NCBI GenBank assembly: GCA_022539475.1
Contig: VCMS01000242.1
Location: 21,079-85,078, forward strand
Reading direction: 5' to 3'
Length of the DNA: 64,000 bases
Source of the DNA: Gracilaria domingensis
Lineage: Eukaryota; Rhodophyta; Florideophyceae; Gracilariales; Gracilariaceae
A program made the position numbers and the translations under genes. Below, piece by piece: positions 1-11,431 of this stretch. The notes below the pieces were generated by a model. It saw nothing but the letters and a program-made list of their open reading frames with translations. It did no database searches and was not told where the DNA came from. Position 1 is the first letter of the stretch. Every line of letters starts with the position of its first letter.

Positions 1-487
1 ACTCGCTTGGGCGATGCTACTGTTTTCTCCACTTTGGATGCAAACTGGGGTTACTGAAGTACCAGTTAGACACGAAGACCGTGACAAGACCGCGTTTACC
101 TGTCATTCAGGACTATACCGCTTTAAGCATATGCCGTTCGGGTTAACGAACGCCCCCGCTACGTTTCAGCGTGCCCTGGACATTTTGTTAGCTCGCTTCA
201 AATGGCGGAGTTGCTTGGTATACCTCGATGACATCATCGTGTTTCCAACAGTTTGGACGATCACCTCGAACATGTTCGGGAGATAATGACCGCTTGCGGG
301 ATGCTGGAATTACTCTCAAATTGAGGAAGTGTGAGTTTTTCACTGACTCAGTGAAGTATCTGGGCCATGTCATACGTCCAGGACGGTTACTGATCGAGGA
401 AGCTCGCGTGAAGTCCCTCAAAGAGGCGAAGCACCCCAACTACACAGACAGAGCTACGCTCCTTTCTGGGGCTATGAAACGTTTATA
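1..487 (+). pseudogene. Reverse transcriptase domain of the chromovirus (frameshifted)
   Basis: RNA-dependent DNA polymerase that copies element RNA into cDNA. The first catalytic aspartate motif (TLDANWGY) is read in frame 1 near positions 30-54. Frame 2 then carries FTCHSGLYRFKHMPFGLTNA and the YLDD active site (about 215-235). Frame 3 carries the connection region KLRKCEFF and YLGHVI. At least three frame changes within 490 bases, plus a stop after WGY, show loss of function. All key polymerase motifs can still be recognised, so decay is fairly recent. Confidence 0.9.
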
Positions 488-1023
488 GACGGTTCATTTC
501 TCGCTTCGCAAAGATCGCGGGACCGCTCAACGAACTCCTGAAGAAGGGACAACCGCCCAAATTGGGGACCACTTACCCCACGCAAGTGGAGGCCTTCAAC
601 TCTCTTAAAGAGGCTGTTACCACGGCACCCGTGTTAGCGTTACCAAAGAACGGGTTGCCGTACACCGTGGATACGGATTCGAGCGATTACCAAATTGGCT
701 GCGCTCTCTTTCAGACTACACCCGAAGGGGAACGCAAACCAATTGGCTATTGGTCTCGTACACTCAACGTGCACGATCGCAATTACTCGGTATCCGAGAA
801 GGAGTGTCTCGCCATGGTATGGGCTTTGCAGACTCTACGACCATATCTTATGGGTGTGCACTTTACCGTCAATACGGATCATTCCGCCTTGCGTTGGTTA
901 ATGTCAGTCACGGAGCCTTCCGGACGCTTAATGCGTTGGCGTCTTCGGCTTGCCGAGTTTGACTACGAGGTCACCTATAAGAAGGGTTGTTTAAACGCGC
1001 AAGCGGATGCTCTTTCACGCTAG
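488..1023 (+). pseudogene. RNase H domain of the chromovirus
   Basis: Removes the RNA strand of the RNA-DNA hybrid during reverse transcription. The frame resumes at about 484 with YRRFISRFAKIAGPLNELLK, the usual RT-RNase H connection. Catalytic acidic residues are seen in TVDTDSSDYQIG, SVSEKECLAMVWAL and TVNTDHSALRWL. It ends with NAQADALSR, the family's typical RNase H end, directly followed by an in-frame TAG at 1021-1023. The frame then shifts by one base into the integrase. Confidence 0.88.
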
Positions 1024-1915
1024 GAACTGAAGGTGAAGCTTTACCCGTCGATGACGAGGATGAAGATATCCCCTGTTTCCTCATGGAGGAGGGTGATGAA
1101 GACTACGACATCGTGTCGGACGACATCTGTGATGATTTGCTCGTCGCAGACGGTGAAGACCCGGAATCCGGTACATTCGTCCCCATTACTCCAGAAGAGC
1201 TGGTGCGGGAACAGCAATCTGACCCGTTCTGTACGAGGATACGCTCCCAAATTAATGGTGGTGCTAACATCCCGTTCGGGGTCAACACACAAGGTTACCT
1301 CGTCAGAGTGGTTCGTTCTGCCCCACAGATTGTGATTCCTCACTCCTTACAAACAAGGGTATTGCATCTCTCGCATCACTCGCGGATGGCTTCCCATCCG
1401 GGTGCTAAGCGGTTATACACGACACTGCGTCGGGATTTCTACTGGCCCGCGTTAGCGTTGGACTGCTACACCACCGTGAAGGCGTGTACACATTGTGCTC
1501 GCGAGCGAGTTAAACAGCGTCGCCATGCGAAGAAACTAACACTTTTCCCCGCAAGGGCGCCGTTGGAGTTTATTGCCATCGATATACTCGGTGAGTTCTT
1601 GCGTACTTCCCGAGGAAATCGGTTCTTACTCGTTATTACGGATAGATTCAGTAAGCTAGTCCGGACAGTTCCGTTGAAGTCGATTACAGCACGCAGTGTT
1701 GCGGAGGCATTCGTTCGCCATTGGGTTATGGTCTACGGTCCCCCGGTCAATCTCCTCTCAGATAATGGTCCGCAGTTTACTGCACGTTTCTTCCAGGATG
1801 TCTGTCGGATACTCGACGTGAAGAATCTCTTCACGACGACGTATCATCCCCAATGCAATGGGCAAGTCGAACGGTTTAACCGGACAATGCTCTCCGCGTT
1901 GCGGCTTATACAGTT
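1024..1915 (+). pseudogene. Integrase of the chromovirus
   Basis: Inserts the cDNA into the genome. An acidic stretch (DDEDEDIPCF, EEGDEDYD) precedes the zinc-binding HHCC domain: HHSRMASHPG with paired cysteines in ACTHCARER. The DDE core is complete: D in FIAIDILGEF, D in LLSDNGPQF, E in NGQVERFNRT. The frame is lost at about 1905-1915, just after the catalytic glutamate, and resumes in another frame with PKTWDLYTDTVTYAYNTQVH. Confidence 0.88.
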
Positions 1916-4033
1916 GAACACCCGAAAACTTGGGATCTCTACACGGATACCGTGACGTATGCGTATAATACGCAAGTTCACAGAGTAACTGGTTTATCGC
2001 CCTTTGAGCTCGTGCTCTCACGGACACCACCGCCAGTTGCGGTTGAACCATCAGCAAAGCTGGATACGTCACCGTCAATACGGGATCACTACTTGCAATG
2101 GAAGCAGTGGTTATCCGCAATGGTACCTGTCGCCAGGTCGTCAATGGCGAAAGCACAACACGCTTACAAGCGGAACTTTGATGCCCGGGTACGGAGACCA
2201 CTACCGCCACTGAAAGTGGGAAACCTCGCCTTTGTCAGGAAGGAGTACTACAACCCTGAAAAGGAGCGGCGCCACAAGCTTTCACCCATCGCTGATGGTC
2301 CATACCGCGTTATTAGCGTGAATACGGACACAGTCGTACTGGAAGTTGGCGACGCTCATGAGCGTTTCTCCCGCGATCGCGTTGTGCAGGGCCCAACCGT
2401 GCACACGGAAATAGTTTCAGATTCACAGCAGGAAGCTGGACAGACACAGAACCGAGAATTCTCGTCGCAGAACACTACACCTAGTGTGGGGCTTCGCAAC
2501 CCTGCAAGGGGTCTCGCAGAGGTACCGATTATATCGTCCCAAGCCGAGATATCGGAACATACACCGCTGGTGAAATCGCGTTTCACAGCGTCTATTACAC
2601 CGTCAACAGACGTGATGACTGCTCCCCGTAACGCTCCACCTAAGAAGGGGGAGGAGGATTCACGCTTCGTCGCGGAGAGTGAGTCACCGGTGTCGCTACC
2701 GTCGCAGCACCGTGATTCACGGGAAGATAATGAAGAGGAGGCGGGGTCGCCTCAGGACACCGTCGAAGACGTAGTTGCTACGGACACCACTGTCAGTGGG
2801 AAGGATCACCCGCTGTCGCGTGTTGAGGCCGCGAAGGACGCGCTCCAGTCGGCCGCTGTCGCGCAGAACTCCGCGGAGGATGCACAACCTTCTACGAAGG
2901 ATCGCGACCTTTCTGAAGGATACCGCACGCAACGAACGGACTCGAGGTTGTCCCAGGATACTGGTATCGCTCACCCGCTGGGGGAATTGTCGCCAGAACA
3001 CGCGCCCATCGCCTCGTCGGCGCAGGACGCGGAGCATGCTCTCGTTCGCGACGTTACCACGGCAAGGCCGGAAGTTGATCAAGAACACTCGACTTCTCGG
3101 CAGAGTGAGGCTACAGCGAAGCTGGATAGTGTATCACGGAGTATTCCGGACGCGCAGTCGCCGCAAACCGTCGCTGACGACCGCCACATACCGCCTTCGC
3201 GGGCGCGCACTAAGGAAGTCACGGCAGATCCCGGTACCTTAGACACTGCAGAGCAGGAAGAAGAGGAGACGCTCGCTGAAGCGAAGATCACACACCCCGG
3301 TTCGGGTAATGGTAGTGCACCGTTGCACCCAGCCGTGGGGAAGTCGCAAGTCGCACGTCATGACGTTTCGATAAGTCATGACGGCGCACCGCTCGCTGGA
3401 GATACGGATTACAGCCCTGATTTAGGGAAAACGCACACTGCATCTGCAGGAGCGCTTGCGCACCACAAATCTTGGGGTGCGCAGCGCGCGCCACACAATG
3501 GGCCAATCACAGCTCGTGGCAGTGCCACCACCACGAAACGTCGCGTGTCGTCACGTGAACCGGCACGTGCCGTGGTGAACAATCCGCCTCCGCGTCTGCC
3601 TTCACCGTCAGGACGGGAACTACAGCGTGAACTAGCCGTTCGCGGACCCGCCGAAGCGGCGAAGCTGCTTAAAGAAGCCCGGAAACGGGAAACGAACACT
3701 CAGCAGAGGGCAAGTCTACCGCCGAAGGCGTCAGGAGAAACTCACAGCACCGCTGGTGACGAAGTTACGGCACCGCCGCGGCGCGCTGACGACCTTTCGC
3801 AGGAAGAGCTCGAGCGGGGCGTATACTCGAAAGAGTTCGTCGTAGACCACATCGTGGGACACAGTTGGAACCCGAAGGGGTATGTTCAGTACCAGGTACG
3901 CTGGTATGGCTATCCGCCGTCGCGGGATTCCGACGAACCCGTGGAGCACTTACCCCGATCGAATATCGTGCAGTACCATCGTCGAACTAACACGGCGTTG
4001 CCGGCTAACCTACATCAAGCGATGGTCGGATAA
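1916..4033 (+). pseudogene. Integrase C-terminal region, long disordered linker and chromodomain
   Basis: Continues the integrase in frame 2. It carries TGLSPFELVLSRTPPP, a basic central part and a GPY/F-type module (SPIADGPYRVISV). About 430 residues of Ser/Thr/Glu/Asp/Pro-rich, low-complexity sequence follow, with no recognisable fold. A chromodomain sits at residues about 627-676 of the frame opened at 1952 (EFVVDHIVGHSW, QYQVRWYGYPPS, then NIVQYHRR). In typical chromoviruses the chromodomain lies close to GPY/F, so the linker is unusual. The 2-kb segment itself has no break. Confidence 0.85.
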
Positions 4034-4230
4034 CACACGTCGTGGGAGACGGAGGCTTATCGCGTACCGCGCACGAACGGTCCTACGAACGACAACACTC
4101 AATCGAGGAACACTGCGACAACCTCCAGAGGAGTATTGTACCGCTACTCGCGTGGTGAGGAGACACTCTAGGGAGAGAAAAGTTGAAGTTCGAACAGTTA
4201 TGCCCTCAGGAAGAGGAGACGATAGATACA

Positions 4231-4350
4231 CTCGAAAGAGGAAGAAGACTCTATAAAGAGGAAATGAAGCTCGAAAGAGAAAGAAGAACTCTATGAAGAG
4301 GAAATGGAAACTCGTAAGAGGAAGATTACCCCGAAAGGGAGAAGTTATGA
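4231..4350 (+). repeat. Purine-rich tandem repeat in the element's untranslated region
   Basis: Imperfect tandem units of about 40 bp start at 4231, 4270 and 4311. Each begins CTCGAAAGAG or CTCGTAAGAG and is almost pure purine afterwards. It lies between the chromodomain stop and the antisense ORF. It may be a relic polypurine tract or a slippage repeat. Confidence 0.6.
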
Positions 4351-4509
4351 AGTATGTACCTTGAGAAAGGAAAGAAGCCTTGAAGTTAAGAGAAGTCACA
4401 GTTTTACTGGTTATCGTAACTATGTTGCGGCTCGCTACTCGAGCCCGCAACCGCCTAGCTAATGGGTATTACCCAGGGGGGGGGCTCCATGGAGGAGAAG
4501 TTGCACGAG

Positions 4510-6528
4510 TCACTCGGAACTAGGCTGATTGTTCGCGAGCTGCGCAAGGAGAGCATCGCGCATTTGCGAAACGTCCCCCGACGCTGCGTCGGAAGCACCA
4601 GCCTCGCTGAGGAACTGAGCAATCACGGCAGCCCGTACTTCATCAGAGATACCCGCGTTCGCGGCTTCGTTCGGCGCAGCTGACGCCGCCATCGCAGAAT
4701 GGGCAGCACTCTCTGGAGTCGAGACAACCACTGGTGTGGGTACAGGAACCGCTTGAGGCGCAGAAGGAACATTCACCGCGCCCGACAAGGTCGCGTTAGC
4801 ACCCGCTTGGGGACCTGGCACTGCTGAAGCAGGTACTGTCCCCTCCACCGGAGCTGCCACGAAGTCGTCGTCGCCGTACTCGTCACCGTCATCGGGAGCG
4901 TCGTCAACCATGATGTTCTGGTCCCCAACAGGGTGGAAGAACTCATCAGTTATGATGAAGCCCGTAGGGTGCCCCGGAGGGATGACTCGCTCGGCGTTCC
5001 GAAGGAGCTCCGCCTCGGCGTTGGTAATCGGCACCCGTGTCCAGGGGTCGTAATAGATGTAATCACCCGACAGTGGGGACCTGCGACCCGGAGACCGATC
5101 AATAGCGGAATCGCCTTCGTCCCGCGCGCTCTGCGAAAGAGGAACTTGACTCCAGTCAACGCCATCGATCACTCGCAAGAGGCACATGACTTCCGAGAAG
5201 TTTCCATTACCGCCAAGCGGGATAGTGAGATCCAAGGCTCGGATGAGTTGCCGCAAGCGCGGGGGAATGAACCACAGTCGATACTGGTCATATACCTCGT
5301 TGAGGAGATACACCGCTGTTCGCGCCGCCCACTCCGTGAGGACAACGCTCCACCATCCCGTAAACGGGTTTGTCACGAGCCTACTACCCACATACGTGAG
5401 ACAGGGGGGGAGTTCCACGTAACAGCCACGGCAGACCTCCACGGACGCCCACACAAAGGGGAGAGGAACATATCTCCCACGCATGTGGCGCGGACGAATC
5501 CGGTTTGACTCCGTGTTTTGATACGGGATAAGGTAACCCCATCGGGAGCGGGCACGTCGTTCGGGACGGATCATTGTTTGAAGGTAGTTGGACCGCGGTA
5601 CGCGTGGGAGATATCGAAATTCTGCTCGCAGAAGCGGACGGGTCCAGCACAGGAGATCCTGGTGAACGGGGACGTTCTGGTAACGCTCCACCACACCGGC
5701 GAGCCGGGCAAGATTCTCTCCATATTAGATTTCGCCGAGTGTTCGGAAGAAGGCCACGTCGAAACGGAAGTTCGCCGGAATCGGGCGCTCTGAGTACGTG
5801 CGAAACATGCGCATGTGCGCTACGCGAACCATGGCCGCTCGGGCGGAGTTGTGCGACTGACCACGATGGTGGACGAGCGCGTTGGTAGGCACGGTAATCC
5901 GGTAATGCCAGTCGAACGTCACCGTCATCCAGACGTGCACGCCTCCTGGGAGGTGACCACTGCCATCGGCATACGCCTCGACGAGGGAACGATTGGTCAC
6001 GCCTTGCGGATGAAACCACGGAGCTCGTAAGAACGGTGTGGGATTGCTGCGAGGGTCGACGTTGTCGAGTTCGTCATACGACGCCCACGCGCCCGCATAC
6101 GGGTTGACTACCGGTTGGACCGGAACAGCAGGAGCGATCCAGTTCCACTGCGGTACAGACGCCGGGGGCGGAAGTTGACCACCCGTCTGGGGAAGAGGAG
6201 CCGTGTGAAATCCCGGATTGACCGGTTGCGGAAACGGAACGCCAGCGGAAGACGGCTGTGAGAGAGGCACTCCAGAGGAGGAAGGGTGTGAAGGCCCAGC
6301 GAAACCACCAACGTATTGGTTCTGAGACCCGCCAGGCGGTTGGTTGCTACCCTGATTCGGGTTCGGCATCGCGGGAAGCGCGCGAGGAAGAGACGAAAGC
6401 GCTGGAAGCGAGAGAGAAGGGAGAGCGCGCCGAGGTATCGGAGGAGACACTACCGCAGTACGCGTGGAGAGGGGTGGACCGGAGTCGCCGTTAGAAGAGA
6501 CCGGGGAGGCTGGATTGGAGGCCGTCAT
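4510..6528 (-). pseudogene. Large antisense ORF inside the retroelement (one frameshift)
   Basis: Unrecognised protein read opposite to pol. The first ATG is at 6528 (MTASNPASPVSS). The N-terminal part is rich in Pro, Ser, Gly and Gln (PNPNQGSNQPPGG, SHPSSSGVPLSQPSS). A more globular part with many Trp, Arg and Tyr follows (TVTFDWHYRITVPTN, SNRIRPRHMRGRY), then an acidic and Ala-rich tail. A frame change near 5695-5725 joins two halves totalling about 660 residues. It lies exactly between the chromodomain gene and the polypurine tract, so it belongs to the element. Antisense ORFs in this place are known in some plant Ty3/gypsy elements. It could also be the gag of a nested element in the other direction, but no zinc knuckle is seen. 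Confidence 0.55.
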
Positions 6529-6594
6529 GCCGACGTGCTTAAATACACTCCAGAGGAGGAAAGCGAAACCGCTCGCGTGGTCGTCTCGCACCCT

Positions 6595-6607
6595 AAGGAG
6601 GGGGAAA
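6595..6607 (+). other. Probable polypurine tract
   Basis: The 13 bases AAGGAGGGGGAAA are followed at once by TGTAGTG, the expected junction between plus-strand primer and 3' LTR. Inferred from position and base content only. Confidence 0.6.
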
Positions 6608-7447
6608 TGTAGTGCAACGCGATTGCGGGACTCCTTCGCTGATGCGATTCATAACATGCACGGCGATGCCGGGAGGTGGTGGCACACAGTATGAGTAACT
6701 GGTGAGATCAGCCCATTCTTGGGTATACTTAATATTAGAATTAGTGTTATGAGGCACACGGCTTAGCCGGTGGGTCACACACGTGTGGGAAGTTTGCACC
6801 CATTAGTTGGGGTATTTTAGATGTTTATTCTAGATATTTTCGCTACACCGCTTGACAGTGGGTTGGCACTCTACAATACTTAGTAGGTTGAGCTGCACCC
6901 ATTGTCGGGGAAGTAAACGAACGAACCGAGTGTTCGGCTCTGATGTTTCACCCTTGGTGACCGATATCCTCCTCCCGGAGAGTCGACACCTTGTGCAGGG
7001 CTCATCATCCGCCTCGCGGCATCATTAACACCACTACCGCTTTCGCGTGTTTACTTTGTGTGTGTTTTCTTTATTTCTGTCCCTGTTATACAGGTAGCAC
7101 TACTTGGTGTACCGGTGCATACCGTTCGTGGCTCGACACACTCGCGTGGGCTATTACCGCTCTCGCGTGTCATCGCCACACTCGTGGGTACCGCGTGCTA
7201 CGCACGTGACGCTACTGCCGACTTGTGTCGTGTGTTCTCTACCGCTGGACGCTTCTTCTTCGCCGCTTCGCTCCCTCCATTACTTGGGAAGGGTCGACCC
7301 CGGTCTTACACCCGGCATTGCCGTGTCGTACCTGTGGGAGCGCTCTACTGCTGTGCTCGCCTCCTGAGAGAGGGTCTGAACCGCCTTGCGTGTCTTTCCC
7401 CATCGCTGGGTTTTGCACAACACTTCTGACGACAAAGAAACGTAACA
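6608..7447 (+). repeat. Probable 3' LTR
   Basis: Starts TGTAGTGCAACG right after the polypurine tract and is proposed to end at CGTAACA (7441-7447), giving a TG...CA unit of about 840 bp. The segment has no long ORF and is pyrimidine-rich on the plus strand from about 7010. The right edge is supported by the abrupt end of an unrelated minus-strand reading frame at the same point. The other LTR is outside the window. Confidence 0.5.
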
Positions 7448-8680
7448 GTGTAAAGTGCTGTTGACGGAATCCATGATTGCATAGCAGCGAAACTTGCGAG
7501 TTAACGAGTAAAGGTGCACATTTTTAGAAGCCAATACTGGGCTTAATCGTGAATGAACAGTTTTTGAACATACATCGCCGTCACTGCTTCTCTGTGTAAG
7601 CGACCGACGAAGATTAAAAACTGCTGAAGCTGGCAGAAAGCGTGACCGCTTCATTGTTGATAGAAGAGTCACAACTTTTTCTCGTAGAATTTGTGCATGG
7701 CGCAATACTTCGGGACAACGCATGAAACATGATTCGTTGACCACGAGATCTAAAGCAAACAGCACACAATCAACCAGGCAGCGATCTGCAGGGTGATCCA
7801 GAAAAGAAGAGTCAAGACTTGGAGGCACGCCTTGTGTGCCCCTAGTAATAATATACCGACAGTGTCGACACGCCTGCTTTCCTGCGACGTCACTAATGGT
7901 CAAGACATCTCCTGAGTGACTTCTTACGAGAAAGTCGTACTCGTTTGTTTCTTCCAATTGTTCCAATGTCCGTATTTTGATACGCGGTAAGGGGCGCAAT
8001 CCCGAACTTTGCGTTGGACACCCCTTTCCATTGAAAATGCAGACACCACCCGGAGAACCCTTCAGAGAAGGTTCGAATTTCGAGCATTCATCGATCGAGT
8101 GGCGAGTGTGATTGTGGTGCACAGAACAAAATCGAGCTTCAGGTATAGAATGCAGCAGAAAGCGCGAGTCTGATTTTTGCATTCCTGTTCGTCGAGAAAG
8201 ATCTTCACAAAATACTTCCTGAGCTTCTTGACAAAAGAGCAAAGCCCTAAACAGATTAAGGTTGAGCGAGTGATTGCGATTGTAAACAGCCTTGGTTTTA
8301 TCATTCTCAGAGTAGACAAATGGGGAAATGCTTTTGCATATGTAACAAGGGTAAAGTTTTCCTCTTTTTGCTGGACATATTCTTCGTTTCCAAGCTTTCA
8401 GTGCAGATCAGGACCTGGGTCCGTAATGTCGAGGATCTGCGATAACTGTCCATCCATGCTTTTTTGATGTGCAATCTGTGCATAATTTCATAAATCCAGG
8501 TTCCTTTTGCAAGAAAGGATTGACGTATGGTGCGGTATCAACAGAGGCTCTTTTAGAAAGTTGACTTTGATTTAAAGCGACACTTGAAACTGGACGCTTC
8601 TTGGAGTTTTGCCCACAAGCTGCGCAAATGTTGTCAAACGGCAAGACAGTTGGATCTATTGACACTTTCTTGGTGGCCAT
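7448..8680 (-). pseudogene. Cys/His-rich protein gene, interrupted by one TGA and cut by the LTR
   Basis: Unrecognised protein. ATG at 8680 lies in a strong start context (CCATGGCC read on the coding strand). One frame runs from there to the LTR edge, about 410 residues, broken only by an in-frame TGA at 8410-8408. Paired-cysteine motifs occur throughout: ICAACGQ, LCTDCTSKKH, RRICPAKRGKLYPCYICK, then CSVHHNHTRH and KQACRHCRYI, which suggests zinc binding. The frame then runs into LTR sequence, so the natural C-terminus is missing or displaced. The single TGA could be a nonsense mutation or, less likely, a recoded codon. Confidence 0.5.
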
Positions 8681-9524
8681 GGGAAATACTTTACTTGCCG
8701 GAATTACCTCTTAGAAAAAGAGTGGCTGATTTTGCGGTATGTGGATCAAAAGTTTGTGACAAAGTAAAAGAGCATCACGGAGAACGTGGCCTGTTCTTTT
8801 GTAGAGAGAACGTTGGCTTGGACTACATCGATGGTGATCGGGACTAAAGAGCTGCAGTCGGAGAACCTCCTAGGGAACATATTTGGCTGGGTTCGTCCTT
8901 GCTGTATTTGAGGTCGGCCTTGGTTGGTTGCAGCAATTTCCGAATTTTTGCGAAGCTCACCGACTGCACAATTTTGGGGTCGCTTCTGAGCGACCCCACT
9001 GAAGAGACACTTCAAAAATCGTTCTGTCAGATTTGTTTTTAATTTTTCTGCCGGCAAGGTTGATTTGTTTTTAATTTTTATGGTACACGTGTGCCAGTTT
9101 TGCATGTCCAAGTCCTGGTGTAGAACGGGGCTTACCTCGGAGCCTCCGTTGTACATCCTCCCCATCTCCCATTACAGGACGAGAACACGAAGCAACTGTG
9201 ATCATCAACAGTGCTCCTTAGATATCACGGGATCCCGACGGCTAACCAATTCAGAACGGAGTTTTAACCACTTTCGGTACGATGCCGCCTCCGGTAGTAG
9301 TATCTCACCCAGCAGTGCGTGGCGAAGGGGTACCATTAGTGACAAGCGCGTGGAGGTACCTAGTCAATGAGGTAGACTTTATCCAAACCCTGAGTTGGAG
9401 TACTCAATCTCTTTTTGCAGTCGTTTGCGCACAAGTATATGCACGTGTCCGATCTGCTCGGCTCATAATCTGCACTACATAACCACTAAGCAAATGAATG
9501 GTTGGTACTTGCTTGTCATTGTCA
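8681..9524. other. Intergenic stretch with a small hairpin and a direct repeat
   Basis: No gene recognised. It holds a perfect 9-bp stem with a 4-base loop at 8976-8997 (GGGGTCGCT/AGCGACCCC). It also holds an 18-bp direct repeat, GATTTGTTTTTAATTTTT, at 9030-9047 and 9062-9079. Weak minus-strand reading at 8746-9165 has no supporting motif. Confidence 0.5.
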
Positions 9525-11431
9525 TCAGCCTTGTATAATGTTCAGCATGGTATCGTTGCCGAAGATACCGAACGCCTCCGTGAGCTCGTACCCGCCATCT
9601 GCCGCAGCCAGTTGCATCTGCTTCAAGAATTTGGGCGCCGCCTCTCCGTACGCTCTCTGCAAAAAGTTGATCACGTCCTGGCCGCCCATCTTCCTCGGCC
9701 ATTCCTTCGCCCAATGCGGTCTCAACTTCAGAGCCTCGCCCGTCAGAGGATTCTTTAACGTCTCCCATCGTGCCACGACGCGGTCCACAAACGCCTTCCA
9801 CTCCTCCTCCTCCACCAGCGTGTTTGTCAGCACTTCAATCGCGCACGTTCCATGCACGTTCCCGCGCTGCGTGCTCATAAGGGTGTCACTGCCACCTACT
9901 ATCCTCATCTCCACTGCCGTTCGCATTGGCACTTCGCCCCGTTCTTCAAGAGACTCATACACCTCGCTGATTGCGTGCCACCACGCCTTTCTACAGATGG
10001 AAAAGTCTTGCTTACCGTCCTTCGTGCCTGGAATCTCGATCGATACCTTCGTGTCACGAACCGGTATGCGGTGAATGCCACGGCGAAAGTGCAGTGCGTT
10101 AGACACACTTGTGGACAAACTGCCTGTCGGCAGAAAGAACATGGCCGCCGTGCCGAATAGTCTGGCTTGCACCTTGTCGGGAAGGAACTTAAGCAGTGTC
10201 ACTTCAAACAGTCTGGAGATCGAGGATTGAAGATTTTGATTCTCCACCTCCTTGGCGTCAGGGTAAACTGGGCGCTCGTCTCCTACTGCTGTAACGTTCC
10301 AGCTGTTAAGCCAACACTCATCCTGAAATGGGAACCAGAACCATTCCGAGTAGAACTTGTTTGCGTCACGTTCAAAGTCTCGTTCTGCCTTCCTCAATTG
10401 GCTTTCTGAGAAGTCTGTTCGAAAGTCTTTTTGAGTCGGCATATCTTATCGCTCTACAGGCGGCACAGAGAGCATCGTATCAATCTTGCGAGGGAAAAGC
10501 CGGGCGATCTTCATTGGGTCCATGACCAACACCTGGGACACCACCACGCCTAGCATCCCAAAGCTACCCGCTACCGCACGCAGCTGCTGCTTGAGATGGT
10601 CTGTAGCACACCCTTGCAGTTAACGATAGTCATCTCCACGCAAAGGTCAGGCACCGACGGATGGGTGATTCCTGCACCGTGACAAATAGGCTGCGTCCAG
10701 CCACGGCTGGTAATTTCCGTGAGAATGGGCAGCGAGCGAATCATCCATTGCCAATCACCACCCCCTCGCTCGTTCGACAAGGTTCACTGCCGGAAATGCT
10801 CACTTGTGGCTGCTCCGCCGAGACGAATACGCGCGTAACGCGAACCGTCCTCGGCGGTAAAAGTACCGTCAAACGCCACGGTTTCCAGCTCGTTGTCTTG
10901 CGGATTGTCCTTCGGCGGCAGCCAGTGAATTTGTGGGATGGCAGCGCCTATCTCCATCATAGAAATCATGATGTCGTTTGCGCTACCATATATGGGCGAC
11001 CAACTGTGACGACTACCAGATACACGAACGCGACGGTGCGACTTTCGAGCGAACTTGACGATATTGATGACGCCTAGCTGGGTCTTTGGAAAAAATGTGT
11101 ACGAAGTTGGGAACGACACAGTTTCGCCCCAGTTGCGGAACGGCTCATTGAAGAAGACTTTGACGGGGCTGCCGTCTCTCTCTACGACACTTGGCACACC
11201 GTTCGGGTCTGGGCTGAGAAAAATTGATGAGCCATCAGAACGGCGACCTGTGCGGAGGTCTTGCTTGGAAAGGGCATCATTACGGTGCAGCCTCACAATG
11301 GAGGCCGTGGCGGGATCGGCTTCCAGCCATTGGGCAATGAATTGCGCGATAAGGTCGTCGTGCCGGTCGGCAATGCGTGCAATGTCGCGGATGTGGCGTT
11401 TGAAGGCGCGTTCAAAGCCAAGGTGGGCCAC
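9525..11431 (-). pseudogene. FAD-linked lactone oxidase (L-gulono/D-arabinono-lactone oxidase family), broken
   Basis: Enzymes of this family oxidise aldonolactones, for example in ascorbate synthesis, using FAD. The N-terminal PCMH-type FAD domain shows RVRVSGSRHSWSPIYGSAND, the family's FAD-binding Arg-Gly-His-Ser pattern. PICHGAGITHPSVPDL, also typical, follows. The C-terminal half (from about 10442 down) has the substrate-domain character, with EVRMRIV-like and GEALKLRPHWAKEWP stretches near the end. Lesions: loss of frame after EHFRQ at 10784, another frame change near 10600, and an in-frame TAA at about 10445 before MPTQKDF. No in-frame ATG precedes the FAD motif. Neighbouring MUS81 is clean, so sequencing error is unlikely. 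Confidence 0.75.

Larger units (their letters stand above)
1..7447 (+). mobile_element. Ty3/gypsy chromovirus, 3' part, degraded
   Basis: LTR retrotransposon whose 5' end (5' LTR, primer binding site, gag, protease) lies outside the window. Domain order is RT, RNase H, integrase, GPY/F module, long linker, chromodomain, then an antisense ORF, a polypurine tract and a probable 3' LTR. RT before RNase H before integrase is the Ty3/gypsy order, and the C-terminal chromodomain marks the chromovirus clade, whose chromodomain is thought to steer integration to marked chromatin. The pol frame is broken at about five places (near 51, 240, 485, 1020 and 1910), so this copy cannot make a full polyprotein. 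The right end is an estimate, because the 5' LTR needed to confirm it is not visible. Confidence 0.9.

Noticed and set aside
8746-9165. 139-codon minus-strand frame
   Set aside because: No ATG in a good context, no motif, and uneven composition.
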